In this document: in pieces, positions 1-8,952 of the stretch
Layout: each line of letters begins with the position of its first letter
Numbering within the stretch: position 1 is the stretch's first letter
NCBI RefSeq assembly: GCF_041902845.1
Contig: NZ_CP159486.1
Coordinates: forward strand, 1,798,001-1,862,000
From: Limibacterium fermenti
Lineage (GTDB): Bacteria > Bacteroidota > Bacteroidia > Bacteroidales > Dysgonomonadaceae
DNA length: 64,000 nucleotides
Direction: 5' to 3'
The notes under the pieces: model-generated
What the model was told of the DNA's origin: nothing
The model's database searches: none
The model's input: only the letters and a program-made list of their open reading frames with translations
Program-made: the position numbers and the translations under genes

Positions 1-1
1 C

Positions 2-103
2 AAAGGTGGAAGAGAAAGTGCTTTTCATGTTTGTTTAAAAGGTTGTGTTGGTGGAGAAACTAAACCGAAAGAAGAAGAAGTAGAAGTTGTGAAAAATCCC
101 TAA
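2..103 (+). CDS. C-terminal end of a GG-type RiPP precursor peptide (partial)
   Basis: An open frame enters from the left edge and stops with TAA, giving 33 residues that begin K-G-G, contain C-L-K-G-C followed by V-G-G, and end in an acidic/lysine tail. A double glycine followed by a short cysteine-bearing core matches precursors cut by C39-peptidase exporters, and a radical SAM/SPASM enzyme and such an exporter follow directly. Cleavage after the first GG would release a core of about 30 residues with two cysteines spaced C-x3-C. The leader lies outside the window, so the family is inferred from the tail and the neighbours. The second GG (after C-V) is an alternative cleavage site. Confidence 0.6.
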   Translation, partial: KGGRESAFHVCLKGCVGGETKPKEEEVEVVKNP

Positions 104-166
104 AATCAGCTAATGTGGCAGGAGTGTTTGTTTTGCAAATACTCCTGCTTTAAATTGTGTGTGGAT

Positions 167-1504
167 ATGAAATGGTCTAACTATAACATATTGTTCTATT
201 CCGATAAACTCGGATATCGTTTGTTTAATTCCAGGATGTTATCATTTTCAAAAATCAGCAAGGAAACGTTTGAGTTGTTTTCTAAAATAAGGGATAATAA
301 AATTATTGCAGAAGAAGTCTTGAATAGGTCTGATTACGATAAGTTAGTAAAAACAAAAGTTATTGTTACTGACCATGAGGATAATAATTATTTAAATACT
401 TTGAAATATCGAAAGACAATACAATCTTATAATACTAAATCATTAGGTATCATACTTTGCCCGACACTTTCTTGTAATTTTGCTTGTCCCTATTGTTATG
501 AGCATAATCTTCCTAATAATACAATGAGAGAGCCTGTTCAGGATGAGTTGATAAAGTTTATAAATAAAAAATCGGAAGATTTTCAAGACCTAACTTTAAA
601 TTGGCATGGCGGGGAGCCGCTAATAGCTTTTGAGACAATAAAACAGATCTACATGAAGATCGAAAACAACTCAAAACTACACATAGGGCATTCATCAATG
701 GTCTCAAATGGCTATTTGCTGTCGCAATCTGTTTGTAATTTCTTTCATGAAAAGAAATTGGATTATCTCCAAATAACGATAGATGGCAGTAAAGACATTC
801 ACAATAAAACTCGAAAACTAAAAAATGGACAATCTTCATTTGAAAGAATTATCGAGAATATTGATATGGCTACGGATTTAATGCCTAATTGTTGTATTGG
901 AATAAGAACGAATATAGGGAAAAGCAATAGGGAAGACTATATTCAATTATATTTTGAGCTTTCCAAAAGATGGGCCGGGAAGAATTGTAATATATACCAT
1001 ACTTATGTTCTTGATAATAGTGTGAATACATGTGAGAAAAGAAGAATCTCTTTAGAACTCACGACAGAAGAAAAGAATAATTTTGAGGTAATGCTTGCAC
1101 AGAATGGCATTAAAACGAAGAAATCTCTTTATCCTAAAATGGATTGTAGCTTATATACATGTATGGATTGTAGCTTATATACATGTATGGATGACAATGC
1201 CTATGTTGTTGACCCTAACGGATTCTTATATAAATGTTGGGCAGATGTCGGTATTATGGACAGATCTATAGGCACACTTGAGTCTGGTATTACAAACTAC
1301 AATATTGTCTCTCAATTCATGATTGCTACAGACAAATTCTCCGACGAAAAATGTTTGAAATGTTGTTATTTACCTGTTTGTGATGGAGGTTGTAATTTGT
1401 ATAGAGTGGGGAATATCGAAAAAGGCATTCCTTACAATGTATGCAATATAAATGACGAAGGGTTGATTAAATATTTAGAAACCTATATGGAGACTTATGA
1501 ATAA
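167..1504 (+). CDS. Radical SAM/SPASM peptide maturase
   Basis: This is a predicted RiPP-modifying radical SAM enzyme, cytoplasmic, probably acting on the peptide encoded just upstream. Numbering from the ATG at 167 (445 aa), the 4Fe-4S motif C-x3-C-x2-C is at residues 103/107/110 (CNFACPYC), followed by HGGEPL and ITIDG motifs. The C-terminal SPASM domain has the pattern C-x2-C...C-x3-C (CLKCCYLPVCDGGC, about 396-409) plus later cysteines for auxiliary clusters. An in-frame ATG at 113 would add 18 residues with four cysteines, but family members usually start near the M-K-W-S-N stretch, so 167 is preferred. A perfect 24-bp duplication (1139-1186) adds extra cysteines. The stop overlaps the next gene by 8 bp, so they are translationally coupled. 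The gene is AT-rich compared with the exporter downstream. Confidence 0.88.
   Translation: MKWSNYNILFYSDKLGYRLFNSRMLSFSKISKETFELFSKIRDNKIIAEEVLNRSDYDKLVKTKVIVTDHEDNNYLNTLKYRKTIQSYNTKSLGIILCPTLSCNFACPYCYEHNLPNNTMREPVQDELIKFINKKSEDFQDLTLNWHGGEPLIAFETIKQIYMKIENNSKLHIGHSSMVSNGYLLSQSVCNFFHEKKLDYLQITIDGSKDIHNKTRKLKNGQSSFERIIENIDMATDLMPNCCIGIRTNIGKSNREDYIQLYFELSKRWAGKNCNIYHTYVLDNSVNTCEKRRISLELTTEEKNNFEVMLAQNGIKTKKSLYPKMDCSLYTCMDCSLYTCMDDNAYVVDPNGFLYKCWADVGIMDRSIGTLESGITNYNIVSQFMIATDKFSDEKCLKCCYLPVCDGGCNLYRVGNIEKGIPYNVCNINDEGLIKYLETYMETYE
1139..1186 (+). repeat. Perfect 24-bp tandem duplication inside the radical SAM gene
   Basis: Two identical 24-bp units (1139-1162 and 1163-1186) encode MDCSLYTC twice, just before the first SPASM cysteine. 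The reading frame is kept. Identity at every base points to a recent duplication. Confidence 0.95.
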
Positions 1505-3821
1505 CTATAGGATTGTATGTATTTTCGCCTTATTTCTCTGTGCCACAGCAGGATTTCCGGAAAATATTTCAGGCTATGTAAAGGATAGGAGTAACGCAGT
1601 TGTGTCTTTTGCCAACATTGTGCTGATTAACAAAAATGACTCTTCTTTTATTGCCGGCTCCGTCAGCGATAATACGGGTTTTTTCACGATATCTCCTCCG
1701 GTAGGAATCAAAACCGAATCCATATTGATAAAAGTTTCTTATTTAGGTTATAAAACCGCTTACTTGAAGCCGGTTTCCGGCATACAGAATATCGTGTTGG
1801 AAGAAGATTCACACGTTTTGGTCGAAGTGATGGTGAAAGCAAGAAAACCTTCGTATCGGCTCACCTCGGAAGGAATAACAACCAATGTATCCGGTACGTT
1901 ACTAAGCCGCCTGGGGTCGGGAAATGATGTGTTGGCACATATTCCGGGCGTTTATAAGAAAGAAGATGGATTTGAAGTCTTAGGGAAAGGCTCACCGGAG
2001 ATTTACCTCAATGGACGCAAACTTTATAATTTGTCAGAGTTGGAAGACTTAAAATCAGAGGATATAAAGAATGTGGAAGTCATTACGACTCCTGGAGCCA
2101 AATATAGTGCTACGGTAAGAGCCGTAATTAGGATTCAAACCGTCAAACCTGTTGGAGAAGGCTTTGGTGCAAATATACGTAGTAGCTACTACCAAGGTGC
2201 CAATGCGGATTTTGTGGAGCAATTGAGTTGGAATTATCGAAATAAGAAACTTGATTTGTTTGGCAACCATTCGTATTTAAACCAAACCACACGCGCACAG
2301 TCCGAGTTGACGCAATACATCAATTCCGATACTTTATGGCAACAGGTTATAGAACAACTTGGATTTTATAAAAACATAAAACTCACGAACAGTTTGGGTG
2401 TAAACTATTTACTGGATAAAAACAACCAAATAGGGCTTAAATATACAATTATAACACAGCCGGATATTCGCAATAAGGGAACATTGCAGTCGGACATCTT
2501 GGCCAATGGTGTGTCTTTCGACAATCTAATAAGTGATAATCGTGAAACCATTTCTTCTGTTCCAGTCCATCAGATCAATACGTATTATAAAGGTAACATA
2601 GGGAAAGTGTCTTTGGACGTAGAGGCCGATTACCTTTATAATAAAAGAAACGAATATGCTACATACAACGAGCAGAGTGCTTATCAAGAATCGCGTTTGG
2701 TAAACTCATATAGCCGGACACGGAATGAGCTGTTTGCTTCCAAATTCGTTTTAGGTTTTAAGGCAGGAGCGACAGAGATTTCGCTTGGAGCAGAATTTAC
2801 CTCAACGACTCGCTACGATATGTATGATAATACGGAAGGATATATAGATGCCTCCAATAATGAAATAAAGGAGCGGCACATCAGTCCGTTTGCCTATTTG
2901 AGTAGCCAATTATCCTTCGGACAGCTCACAGTCGGATTACGTTATGAGCATGTATGGTCTGACTATCGTGAGAACACGAAGCATATTGACTCGCAAAGTC
3001 GTAAATATGGAAATCTATTTCCCAATTTAACCTTTGCCACGCAACTCGGTAAGAATCAGATGATGTTCAGTTATTCATTAAAGACGCGACGCCCTGCGTA
3101 TTCTCAACTGAGCAATAACATTACGTATGGCAATCGGTTTACTTATCAAACAGGTAATCCTTTTCTCCGGCAGGAGCGAATACATGATTTGTCACTGGCG
3201 GTTGTGCGGAACTTTGTACAGATGAGTATAGGTTATAACGACCGGAGAAATGCCATCATATATTCTACTGAAATGTATAAGGGTTCCGGTTCTATATCTC
3301 TGTATTCATTTGAAAATATCAACAGCATAAAATCAGCCTCGTTGCAGGCTGCGTTGTCTCCACAGATAGGAATCTGGACCCCCGCACTGAGTTTAGGTGT
3401 GACCAAGCAATGGTTTTCTGTAAACACCCAAAGTGGAAATATAAAGATGAATTCGCCTATTTTAAACGCATCATGGTCAAATACCCTGGATTTTGGGAAA
3501 AGCTGGATGGGCAAAGTGGATATGAGTTATACCTCCCGTGGAGACAATGAAAACTGCAAAATGACAAGAGCCGTATTTATCACGGATGCCACGATCTACA
3601 AGAATTGGCTCAACAACCGGTTATCGTTAGCTGTCGGGGTTTCGGACGTCTTCCATTCGCAAAAGGAGGGGAATGATTTATTCTTCTATCAAACATCGAC
3701 GTCGCAAATCAGTTGGACGGATAGCCGGGAGTTTTTTGTGACGTTGCGGTATAAATTTAATACGACTAAAAGTAGATACAAAGGTACTGGCGCAGGAAGA
3801 AGCGAGGCGGACAGATTTTAA
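1497..3821 (+). CDS. Outer-membrane beta-barrel protein with regulatory-like N-terminal domain
   Basis: A 774-residue protein with an N-terminal signal peptide (about residues 1-18), a carboxypeptidase-regulatory-like beta-sandwich (about 20-105), a plug-like segment (about 110-215, including NDVLAHIPGV and IYLNGR) and a long barrel rich in aromatic and polar alternation ending near residue 765. This is the architecture of the outer membrane beta-barrel family related to TonB-dependent receptors, without the classic SusC TonB box. Its start lies within the stop region of the radical SAM gene, so the two are made together. In this context it could carry the peptide or an inducer across the outer membrane; that role is inference. 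Confidence 0.82.
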   Translation: MNNYRIVCIFALFLCATAGFPENISGYVKDRSNAVVSFANIVLINKNDSSFIAGSVSDNTGFFTISPPVGIKTESILIKVSYLGYKTAYLKPVSGIQNIVLEEDSHVLVEVMVKARKPSYRLTSEGITTNVSGTLLSRLGSGNDVLAHIPGVYKKEDGFEVLGKGSPEIYLNGRKLYNLSELEDLKSEDIKNVEVITTPGAKYSATVRAVIRIQTVKPVGEGFGANIRSSYYQGANADFVEQLSWNYRNKKLDLFGNHSYLNQTTRAQSELTQYINSDTLWQQVIEQLGFYKNIKLTNSLGVNYLLDKNNQIGLKYTIITQPDIRNKGTLQSDILANGVSFDNLISDNRETISSVPVHQINTYYKGNIGKVSLDVEADYLYNKRNEYATYNEQSAYQESRLVNSYSRTRNELFASKFVLGFKAGATEISLGAEFTSTTRYDMYDNTEGYIDASNNEIKERHISPFAYLSSQLSFGQLTVGLRYEHVWSDYRENTKHIDSQSRKYGNLFPNLTFATQLGKNQMMFSYSLKTRRPAYSQLSNNITYGNRFTYQTGNPFLRQERIHDLSLAVVRNFVQMSIGYNDRRNAIIYSTEMYKGSGSISLYSFENINSIKSASLQAALSPQIGIWTPALSLGVTKQWFSVNTQSGNIKMNSPILNASWSNTLDFGKSWMGKVDMSYTSRGDNENCKMTRAVFITDATIYKNWLNNRLSLAVGVSDVFHSQKEGNDLFFYQTSTSQISWTDSREFFVTLRYKFNTTKSRYKGTGAGRSEADRF

Positions 3822-3956
3822 TGCTTGAATAATTCTACCCGGTTTGAGTTATCAATGGCAAAATAAATTAGTATCAAGGTCTACAAAAGACTATCGATAA
3901 CAGTGATTCGGATTCCGGAATTTTAAAATATTGACTCATTTATACTGACAAGATTT

Positions 3957-6158
3957 ATGTCTTTCCCTTTCACCAAGCAACCCGACTCAATGGACTGTGG
4001 CCCTGCCTGCCTGAGCATGATCGCCCGGCATTACGGCCGGGACTACACGCTGGAGCGCCTGCGGGAGAACTGCTTCATCGGCCGCGACGGCGTCTCGCTG
4101 CTGGGCATCAGCCGCGCGGCGGAGAAGATCGGCTTCCACACCGTGGGCGGCCGCCTGACTTTCGACAAGCTGGCGGAAAAAGCGCCCCTTCCCTGCATCG
4201 TTCACTGGAACCAGGAGCATTTTGTGGTGGTGTACCGTATAAAGCACAACAGGAAAGGCGATGAAATAGCGGTGGCCGATCCCGGCAAGGGACTGCTCGC
4301 CTATTCCCGCGAGGAGTTCTGTAACCACTGGCTCAGTACCCGCACGGGCGGCGAGGAAAAAGGCGTCGCCCTGCTGCTGGAACCGACCAATCTTTTTTAT
4401 GAACAGGAGGGCGACAGCATTCCTTCCGGCAACCGCGTGCAGTTCCTCTGGAAGTACCTGGCGAAATACCAGCGCTTCTTCGGGCAACTCATCCTGGGGC
4501 TGTTCATCGGCAGCCTCCTGCAACTCATCTTCCCTTTCCTCACCCAGGCCATCGTCGACACGGGTATCGCGGGCAGGGACATCGGCTTTATCTGGCTCGT
4601 CCTTATCGCCCAACTGATGCTGCTCTTCAGCCGCACGGCCATCGACTTTATCCGCCGCAAGATCCTGCTGCACATCAGCACCCGCATCAACGTGTCGCTC
4701 ATCTCCGACTTCTTCATCAAGTTGATGAAGCTGCCCATGAAGTTCTTCGACACCAAGCTCACGGGCGACCTGCTGCAACGCATCGAGGATCACCGCCGCA
4801 TCGAAAACTTCCTCACCAACCAGACCATCACGGTGTTGTTCTCCATCCTTACATTCGTCATTTTTTCAGCGGTGCTGTTCATCTACAATGTGCCCATCTT
4901 CGCCGTGTTCCTTGCCGGCAGCGTCCTCTACGGGGCGTGGATCATGATCTTCCTGAAACGGCGGCGGGTGCTCGACTACAAAATGTTCGAGCAGCAGGGC
5001 CTCAACCGCAACGTTACCTACCAGTTGATCACAGGCATGCAGGAGATCAAGCTGCAAGGCTGCGAACAACGCAAGCGGTGGGAGTGGGAGGATGTGCAGG
5101 CCGACCTTTTCGACGTGAACCTGCAATCGCTGAACCTGCGGCAGAGCCAGGAGGCGGGCGGCATCCTGATCAATGAGTTGAAGAATATCCTGGTGACGGT
5201 GCTGGCGGCCACGGCGGTTATCGAGGGCAACCTGACGCTGGGGATGATGCTGGCCATCCAATATATCATCGGGCAGTTGAACAGTCCGGTGGAGCAGATC
5301 ATGGGCTTCATCTACCAGTGGCAGGATGTGAGCATCAGCCTCGACCGCATGAACGAGATCCACACCCAACAGAACGAAGAGAACGCCGACCGCACGGTAG
5401 CCGCGCTTCCGGCAGACCGTTCCCTCCGTATAGACGGGCTTTGCTTTAAATATGACGGGGCACGGCCGGACTATGTGCTGAAGGATATAAGGCTGGTCAT
5501 TCCCCAGGGCAAGGTGACGGCCGTCGTGGGGGCGAGCGGCAGCGGCAAGACTACGCTGGTGAAGTTGCTGCTGGGGTATTATGCGCCTAATGAAGGACGT
5601 ATCAGGGTGGGGACGACCGATCTGGAGGAAATGAACCTGGCCTGGTGGCGCACCCGTTGCGGGGCGGTGATGCAGGACGGCTACCTTTTTTCGGACACGA
5701 TTGCCCGCAACATTGCCGTGTCGGACGACGAGATTGATGTGAAGCGGTTGCGTGATGCCGCCCGCGTGGCTAATATTGCGGAGTACATCGAGGCGTTGCC
5801 GTTGGGTTACAACACGAAGATCGGTCAGGACGGGCAGGGGGTGAGCCAGGGGCAGCGGCAGCGCATCCTGATTGCCCGGGTGGTGTATAAAAACCCGCCG
5901 TTTGTCTTCCTGGACGAGGCGACCAATTCACTCGACGCGAACAACGAGCGGGCGATCGTGGAGAACCTGGAGGCTTTTTACCGCGACAAGACGGTGGTTG
6001 TGGTGGCGCACCGCCTGAGCACGGTGAAGAACGCGGATCAGATCGTGGTGCTCGAGGGCGGTCGCATCGCCGAGACGGGTACGCATGCGCAGCTTACGGC
6101 TGCACGGGGAAAGTATTACGAACTGGTGAAGAATCAACTGGAACTGGGAGGCAGCTAA
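3957..6158 (+). CDS. Peptidase-containing ABC exporter (C39 peptidase, permease, ATPase)
   Basis: This exporter cleaves double-glycine leaders and pumps the peptide across the inner membrane. Residues 1-130 form a C39 peptidase with Q8, catalytic C14 (MDCGPACL), H88 (EHFVVV) and D108 (VADP). Residues about 170-440 form the membrane domain. Residues about 480-733 form the ATPase with Walker A GASGSGKTT (about 523), signature VSQGQ in place of LSGGQ, and Walker B VFLDEAT. All catalytic peptidase residues are present. Base composition is clearly richer in G+C than the two preceding genes, so the locus may be assembled from parts of different origin. A short HlyD-like partner follows after an 8-bp repeat spacer. 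Confidence 0.93.
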   Translation: MSFPFTKQPDSMDCGPACLSMIARHYGRDYTLERLRENCFIGRDGVSLLGISRAAEKIGFHTVGGRLTFDKLAEKAPLPCIVHWNQEHFVVVYRIKHNRKGDEIAVADPGKGLLAYSREEFCNHWLSTRTGGEEKGVALLLEPTNLFYEQEGDSIPSGNRVQFLWKYLAKYQRFFGQLILGLFIGSLLQLIFPFLTQAIVDTGIAGRDIGFIWLVLIAQLMLLFSRTAIDFIRRKILLHISTRINVSLISDFFIKLMKLPMKFFDTKLTGDLLQRIEDHRRIENFLTNQTITVLFSILTFVIFSAVLFIYNVPIFAVFLAGSVLYGAWIMIFLKRRRVLDYKMFEQQGLNRNVTYQLITGMQEIKLQGCEQRKRWEWEDVQADLFDVNLQSLNLRQSQEAGGILINELKNILVTVLAATAVIEGNLTLGMMLAIQYIIGQLNSPVEQIMGFIYQWQDVSISLDRMNEIHTQQNEENADRTVAALPADRSLRIDGLCFKYDGARPDYVLKDIRLVIPQGKVTAVVGASGSGKTTLVKLLLGYYAPNEGRIRVGTTDLEEMNLAWWRTRCGAVMQDGYLFSDTIARNIAVSDDEIDVKRLRDAARVANIAEYIEALPLGYNTKIGQDGQGVSQGQRQRILIARVVYKNPPFVFLDEATNSLDANNERAIVENLEAFYRDKTVVVVAHRLSTVKNADQIVVLEGGRIAETGTHAQLTAARGKYYELVKNQLELGGS

Positions 6159-6238
6159 GACAAATAGACAAGGAGATAAAGGGACAGAGGGATAAGGAGA
6201 CAAAGGGACAAGGAGACAGAGAGACAAGGAGATAAAGG
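6159..6238 (+). repeat. Ten tandem 8-bp units filling the exporter-adaptor spacer
   Basis: Starting at the base after the exporter stop codon, ten consecutive octamers of the form GA(C/T)A(A/G)(A/G)(G/A)(G/A) run without a gap to 4 bases before the next ATG. They are purine-rich on the coding strand. Confidence 0.9.
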
Positions 6239-6242
6239 TGAA

Positions 6243-6728
6243 ATGAAGAAAGAGGATAAACAGATAGAATTGCGGAGCGAAAAGGTGCGGAACATCATCG
6301 GGCAGATTCCTGCGGTGATGGTGAGGTGGGGCACGGCGATGATCGGACTGGCATTGGCCGCGATGGTGGTTGCGGCGGCCATTATTCCTTACCGGCCGTC
6401 GGTGGATACGGCGATAACCGTCACGCAAGATGTGAGGGGAGGGTTGCACTACACGGCCGCGATACCGCAAAAAGAGCGGGCCAAGTTGCCGGAGTTTTCA
6501 GGAGTAAGTATTCGGTCATCGCCTTACGGTACGATCTTGCCGGAGTCCTTTACCATCACCGCCGTTTCCGATACGGCGGAATTGTCGGGGCGGGGAAGTG
6601 TATACCGGATAACCCTGCAACCGCAAGGCAATGTGGCTCCGAAAGTGGAATTGAAAACAGACCTTATCCTTCAGGGTAAGATTGAGATGAACAAGACCAC
6701 GCTGCTGAAGTACCTATTGAGGCGGTAG
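6243..6728 (+). CDS. Miniature HlyD-like membrane adaptor (candidate)
   Basis: A 161-residue protein with a charged N-terminus (residues 1-30), one membrane segment (about 33-56), a periplasmic beta-rich part and a short basic C-terminus (LLKYLLRR). The N-terminal block (ELRSEKVRNIIGQIPAVMVRWG) and the C-terminal end resemble HlyD-type adaptors that accompany C39 exporters in Bacteroidota, but those are usually near 400 residues and contain a coiled-coil hairpin and lipoyl domain, which are absent here. No second frame continues the homology, so it looks like a naturally short form and not a frameshift. It probably partners the upstream exporter. Its 3' end overlaps convergent nth by 15 bp. 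Confidence 0.6.
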   Translation: MKKEDKQIELRSEKVRNIIGQIPAVMVRWGTAMIGLALAAMVVAAAIIPYRPSVDTAITVTQDVRGGLHYTAAIPQKERAKLPEFSGVSIRSSPYGTILPESFTITAVSDTAELSGRGSVYRITLQPQGNVAPKVELKTDLILQGKIEMNKTTLLKYLLRR

Positions 6729-7364
6729 GCTGTTTTTCTCGTAATACTTGCACCAAGGCCTGAGTCCGCATATCTCGCATTTCGGTTTACGGGCTACGCA
6801 AATATACCGTCCGTGAAGAATAAGCCAGTGATGCGCTTTCGATAATAAATCCCTGGGAATATGTTTGACCAGTTCGCGCTCGGTTTCGAGGGGCGTTTTG
6901 GAGTTGTTGGTCAGTCCGATGCGGTTGGCTACGCGGAAGACATGCGTATCGACGGGCATGGCCGGCTTGTCGAAGGCAACGGCCAGCATCACATTGGCGG
7001 TTTTCCTCCCCACGCCGGGAATGGTTAGTAAGGTATCGATATCCGAAGGAACCTGGCTGTTGAAATCGGTTACCAGTTTTTGAGCCATTTTCACCAGGTT
7101 CTTGGCTTTGTTATTCGGATAAGAGCACGATTTGATATACGTAAACACCTCATCGGGTGAGGACGCCGCCATGACTTCCGGCGAGGGAAAGGCTTCGTAA
7201 AGAGCCGGAGTGACCATATTCACCCGTTTATCGGTGCATTGGGCCGATAAGATAACGGCGACAAGCAGTTGATACGGATTGTTGTAATGAAGTTCGGTCT
7301 CTGCCGAAGGCGCATTGGCGGCAAACCACTCGATGACGTGTTTATAACGTTCCTTTTTAGTCAT
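6714..7364 (-). CDS. nth: Endonuclease III
   Basis: A DNA glycosylase/AP lyase for oxidised pyrimidines in base-excision repair. The 216-residue length is typical. The helix-hairpin-helix LLTIPGVGRKTANV carries the catalytic lysine, VDTHVFR the catalytic aspartate, and the C-terminus has the 4Fe-4S ligands in C-x6-7-C-x2-C-x5-C spacing (CVARKPKCEICGLRPWC). It is the last gene of a minus-strand run (DUF151, rsmE, MlrC-like, nth) and starts 2 bp after the MlrC-like gene stops. Confidence 0.96.
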   Translation of the reverse strand: MTKKERYKHVIEWFAANAPSAETELHYNNPYQLLVAVILSAQCTDKRVNMVTPALYEAFPSPEVMAASSPDEVFTYIKSCSYPNNKAKNLVKMAQKLVTDFNSQVPSDIDTLLTIPGVGRKTANVMLAVAFDKPAMPVDTHVFRVANRIGLTNNSKTPLETERELVKHIPRDLLSKAHHWLILHGRYICVARKPKCEICGLRPWCKYYEKNSLPPQ

Positions 7365-7366
7365 TT

Positions 7367-8941
7367 TTATTGTTTAATTTCATCCGAAGAGGAAATGAAG
7401 CGGGCGCTTAAGTCCGGATCGGCCATATCGGCGTCTAACGGATAAATAGGACGGTTCAGCCGTTTATAATCCAACCGCAGCAAATCCTGATCCACGCCGC
7501 CCGGAGTGGAAGCCATAATCCAATCGGCACGCATGTTGTACAAGTCCGGTTCCAGATACCCGATCTTTACGACGACAATATCCGCTTCGCGCGGATGAAG
7601 GCCCAAACGGGTAAAAGCTTCCTCGGTATGATAGCCTTTGCGCCTTTCGGTGACGATAACCGAAATAGTACCGCATTTCACCACCACTTCGGTTTTGGCA
7701 TCGATGTTCCCTTTCTCGATAGCCGTAATCGTTCCTTTTAAGCGGATGGGTGGGGCATAGCGGTTATCGACCGCCGCGCCGGCTTCCGCATCAATCTCCC
7801 CGCCGACACCTATTTCCAACGCTTTCTTTACAAACTCTTCGCCGGGAATAGAGGCGTATATCAATGATTTGCCCGTCGGCGAGCGGAATTCGGGCCGCTT
7901 GAATATTTCGTGCAGCGTCCAGGTAACATCGCCCGCACCTCCCGCGGTCGGATTATCGCCCATATCGCTGATGATAAAAGGCTTTACGGTACTTGCCAGG
8001 GCCTTGTCCAGACATTCGTCCAAAGGGGCTGTGGGGGCAACGAATTCGAACTCTTTCCGTACTTTCCAGAAGTGTGCGGCGAGTTTTTCGGCTGCTTCGG
8101 CGACCGCTTCCTTATCGTCTCCGTAGGTCACCACGACGCCGTGGTTGCGGGGTTCGTCGGCCCAGGGATATGACATCCATATCGAAGCATCGATCACATC
8201 GTCTTTACGGATAACGCCCGGAATTCCGGCATAAAGGCTTTTTGCCGGCTCGATGCGCGTACTGGTCTTTTCGCCCGGCAACAGAATGGGAACAGGTATC
8301 CATGCTTTGTAGGCCGGTTTCCCTTTTCCGTTCTCCAGACGGTCGAGCAAGTTGGTGACCGCTCTTTTTTTCGTTTCGATAGCATCTTCATGCGGAGCCA
8401 GACGGTAACAGGTGATTAAATCGGTGTTTTGCGCCAGGCGGGGCGATACGCTCCCATGCAAATCCATCGAAGTGGAAACGAGCACGTCTGTTCCGATTAA
8501 TTGACGGATGCGCACTAAAAAATCTCCTTCCGGATCGTCCAATCCCTGCACGCTCATCGCTCCGTGGATATCGAAGAACAAGCCGTCGAGGGGAAGACGG
8601 TCTTTCAACATATCCAACGTTTTAGTTACGAGCGATTCGTATGCTTCGCGGGTAACGATACCGCCCGGCATGGCGTGTCCGCGCAGGGTGGGGAGCCAGG
8701 TAGCCCGGTCGATGATTCCCGAATCGGGTGCGAAGAAAGGATAATAGGTGAATACACTGTCGCCCACGCGTGTTTTAAAGGCTTCTTCGTGCGAAACTGC
8801 GGGTGAGAACGTGCTCGACTCGATGGCGATGCCGGCGATGGCGATGCGAGGCAGGTCGCTTTCGGATTTTTTGCTGTTACAGCCGGCAAACATGGCCGAT
8901 AATACGGCAATAATAAATGTAATAGAGACGATTTTTTTCAT
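7367..8941 (-). CDS. MlrC-like (M81 family) metallopeptidase lipoprotein
   Basis: A 524-residue protein with a lipoprotein signal (lipobox M-F-A-G-C, cysteine 21), so it is expected to be membrane-anchored outside the cytoplasm. The rest matches the MlrC family, named for the last hydrolase of microcystin breakdown. Visible motifs are GIAIESSTFSP near the start, FFDIHGAM and STSMDLHG (likely metal-binding Asp/His), YRLAPHED, and a C-terminal MlrC_C-like part with GGAGDVTWTLHEI. Its substrate here is unknown; most family members do not act on microcystin. It lies between rsmE and nth in a compact minus-strand run. Confidence 0.85.
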   Translation of the reverse strand: MKKIVSITFIIAVLSAMFAGCNSKKSESDLPRIAIAGIAIESSTFSPAVSHEEAFKTRVGDSVFTYYPFFAPDSGIIDRATWLPTLRGHAMPGGIVTREAYESLVTKTLDMLKDRLPLDGLFFDIHGAMSVQGLDDPEGDFLVRIRQLIGTDVLVSTSMDLHGSVSPRLAQNTDLITCYRLAPHEDAIETKKRAVTNLLDRLENGKGKPAYKAWIPVPILLPGEKTSTRIEPAKSLYAGIPGVIRKDDVIDASIWMSYPWADEPRNHGVVVTYGDDKEAVAEAAEKLAAHFWKVRKEFEFVAPTAPLDECLDKALASTVKPFIISDMGDNPTAGGAGDVTWTLHEIFKRPEFRSPTGKSLIYASIPGEEFVKKALEIGVGGEIDAEAGAAVDNRYAPPIRLKGTITAIEKGNIDAKTEVVVKCGTISVIVTERRKGYHTEEAFTRLGLHPREADIVVVKIGYLEPDLYNMRADWIMASTPGGVDQDLLRLDYKRLNRPIYPLDADMADPDLSARFISSSDEIKQ

Positions 8942-8952
8942 TTGATATTGTT

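Noticed and set aside
3987..4793. Long minus-strand frame (268 codons) opposite the C39 exporter gene
   Set aside because: It is the shadow of a G+C-rich coding region; residues are biased (Ala, Asp, Gln, Val, Glu) and show no domain.
6243..6728. Frameshifted full-length HlyD
   Set aside because: Neither other frame carries adaptor-like sequence and both ends of a short protein are present, so a naturally short gene is more likely.
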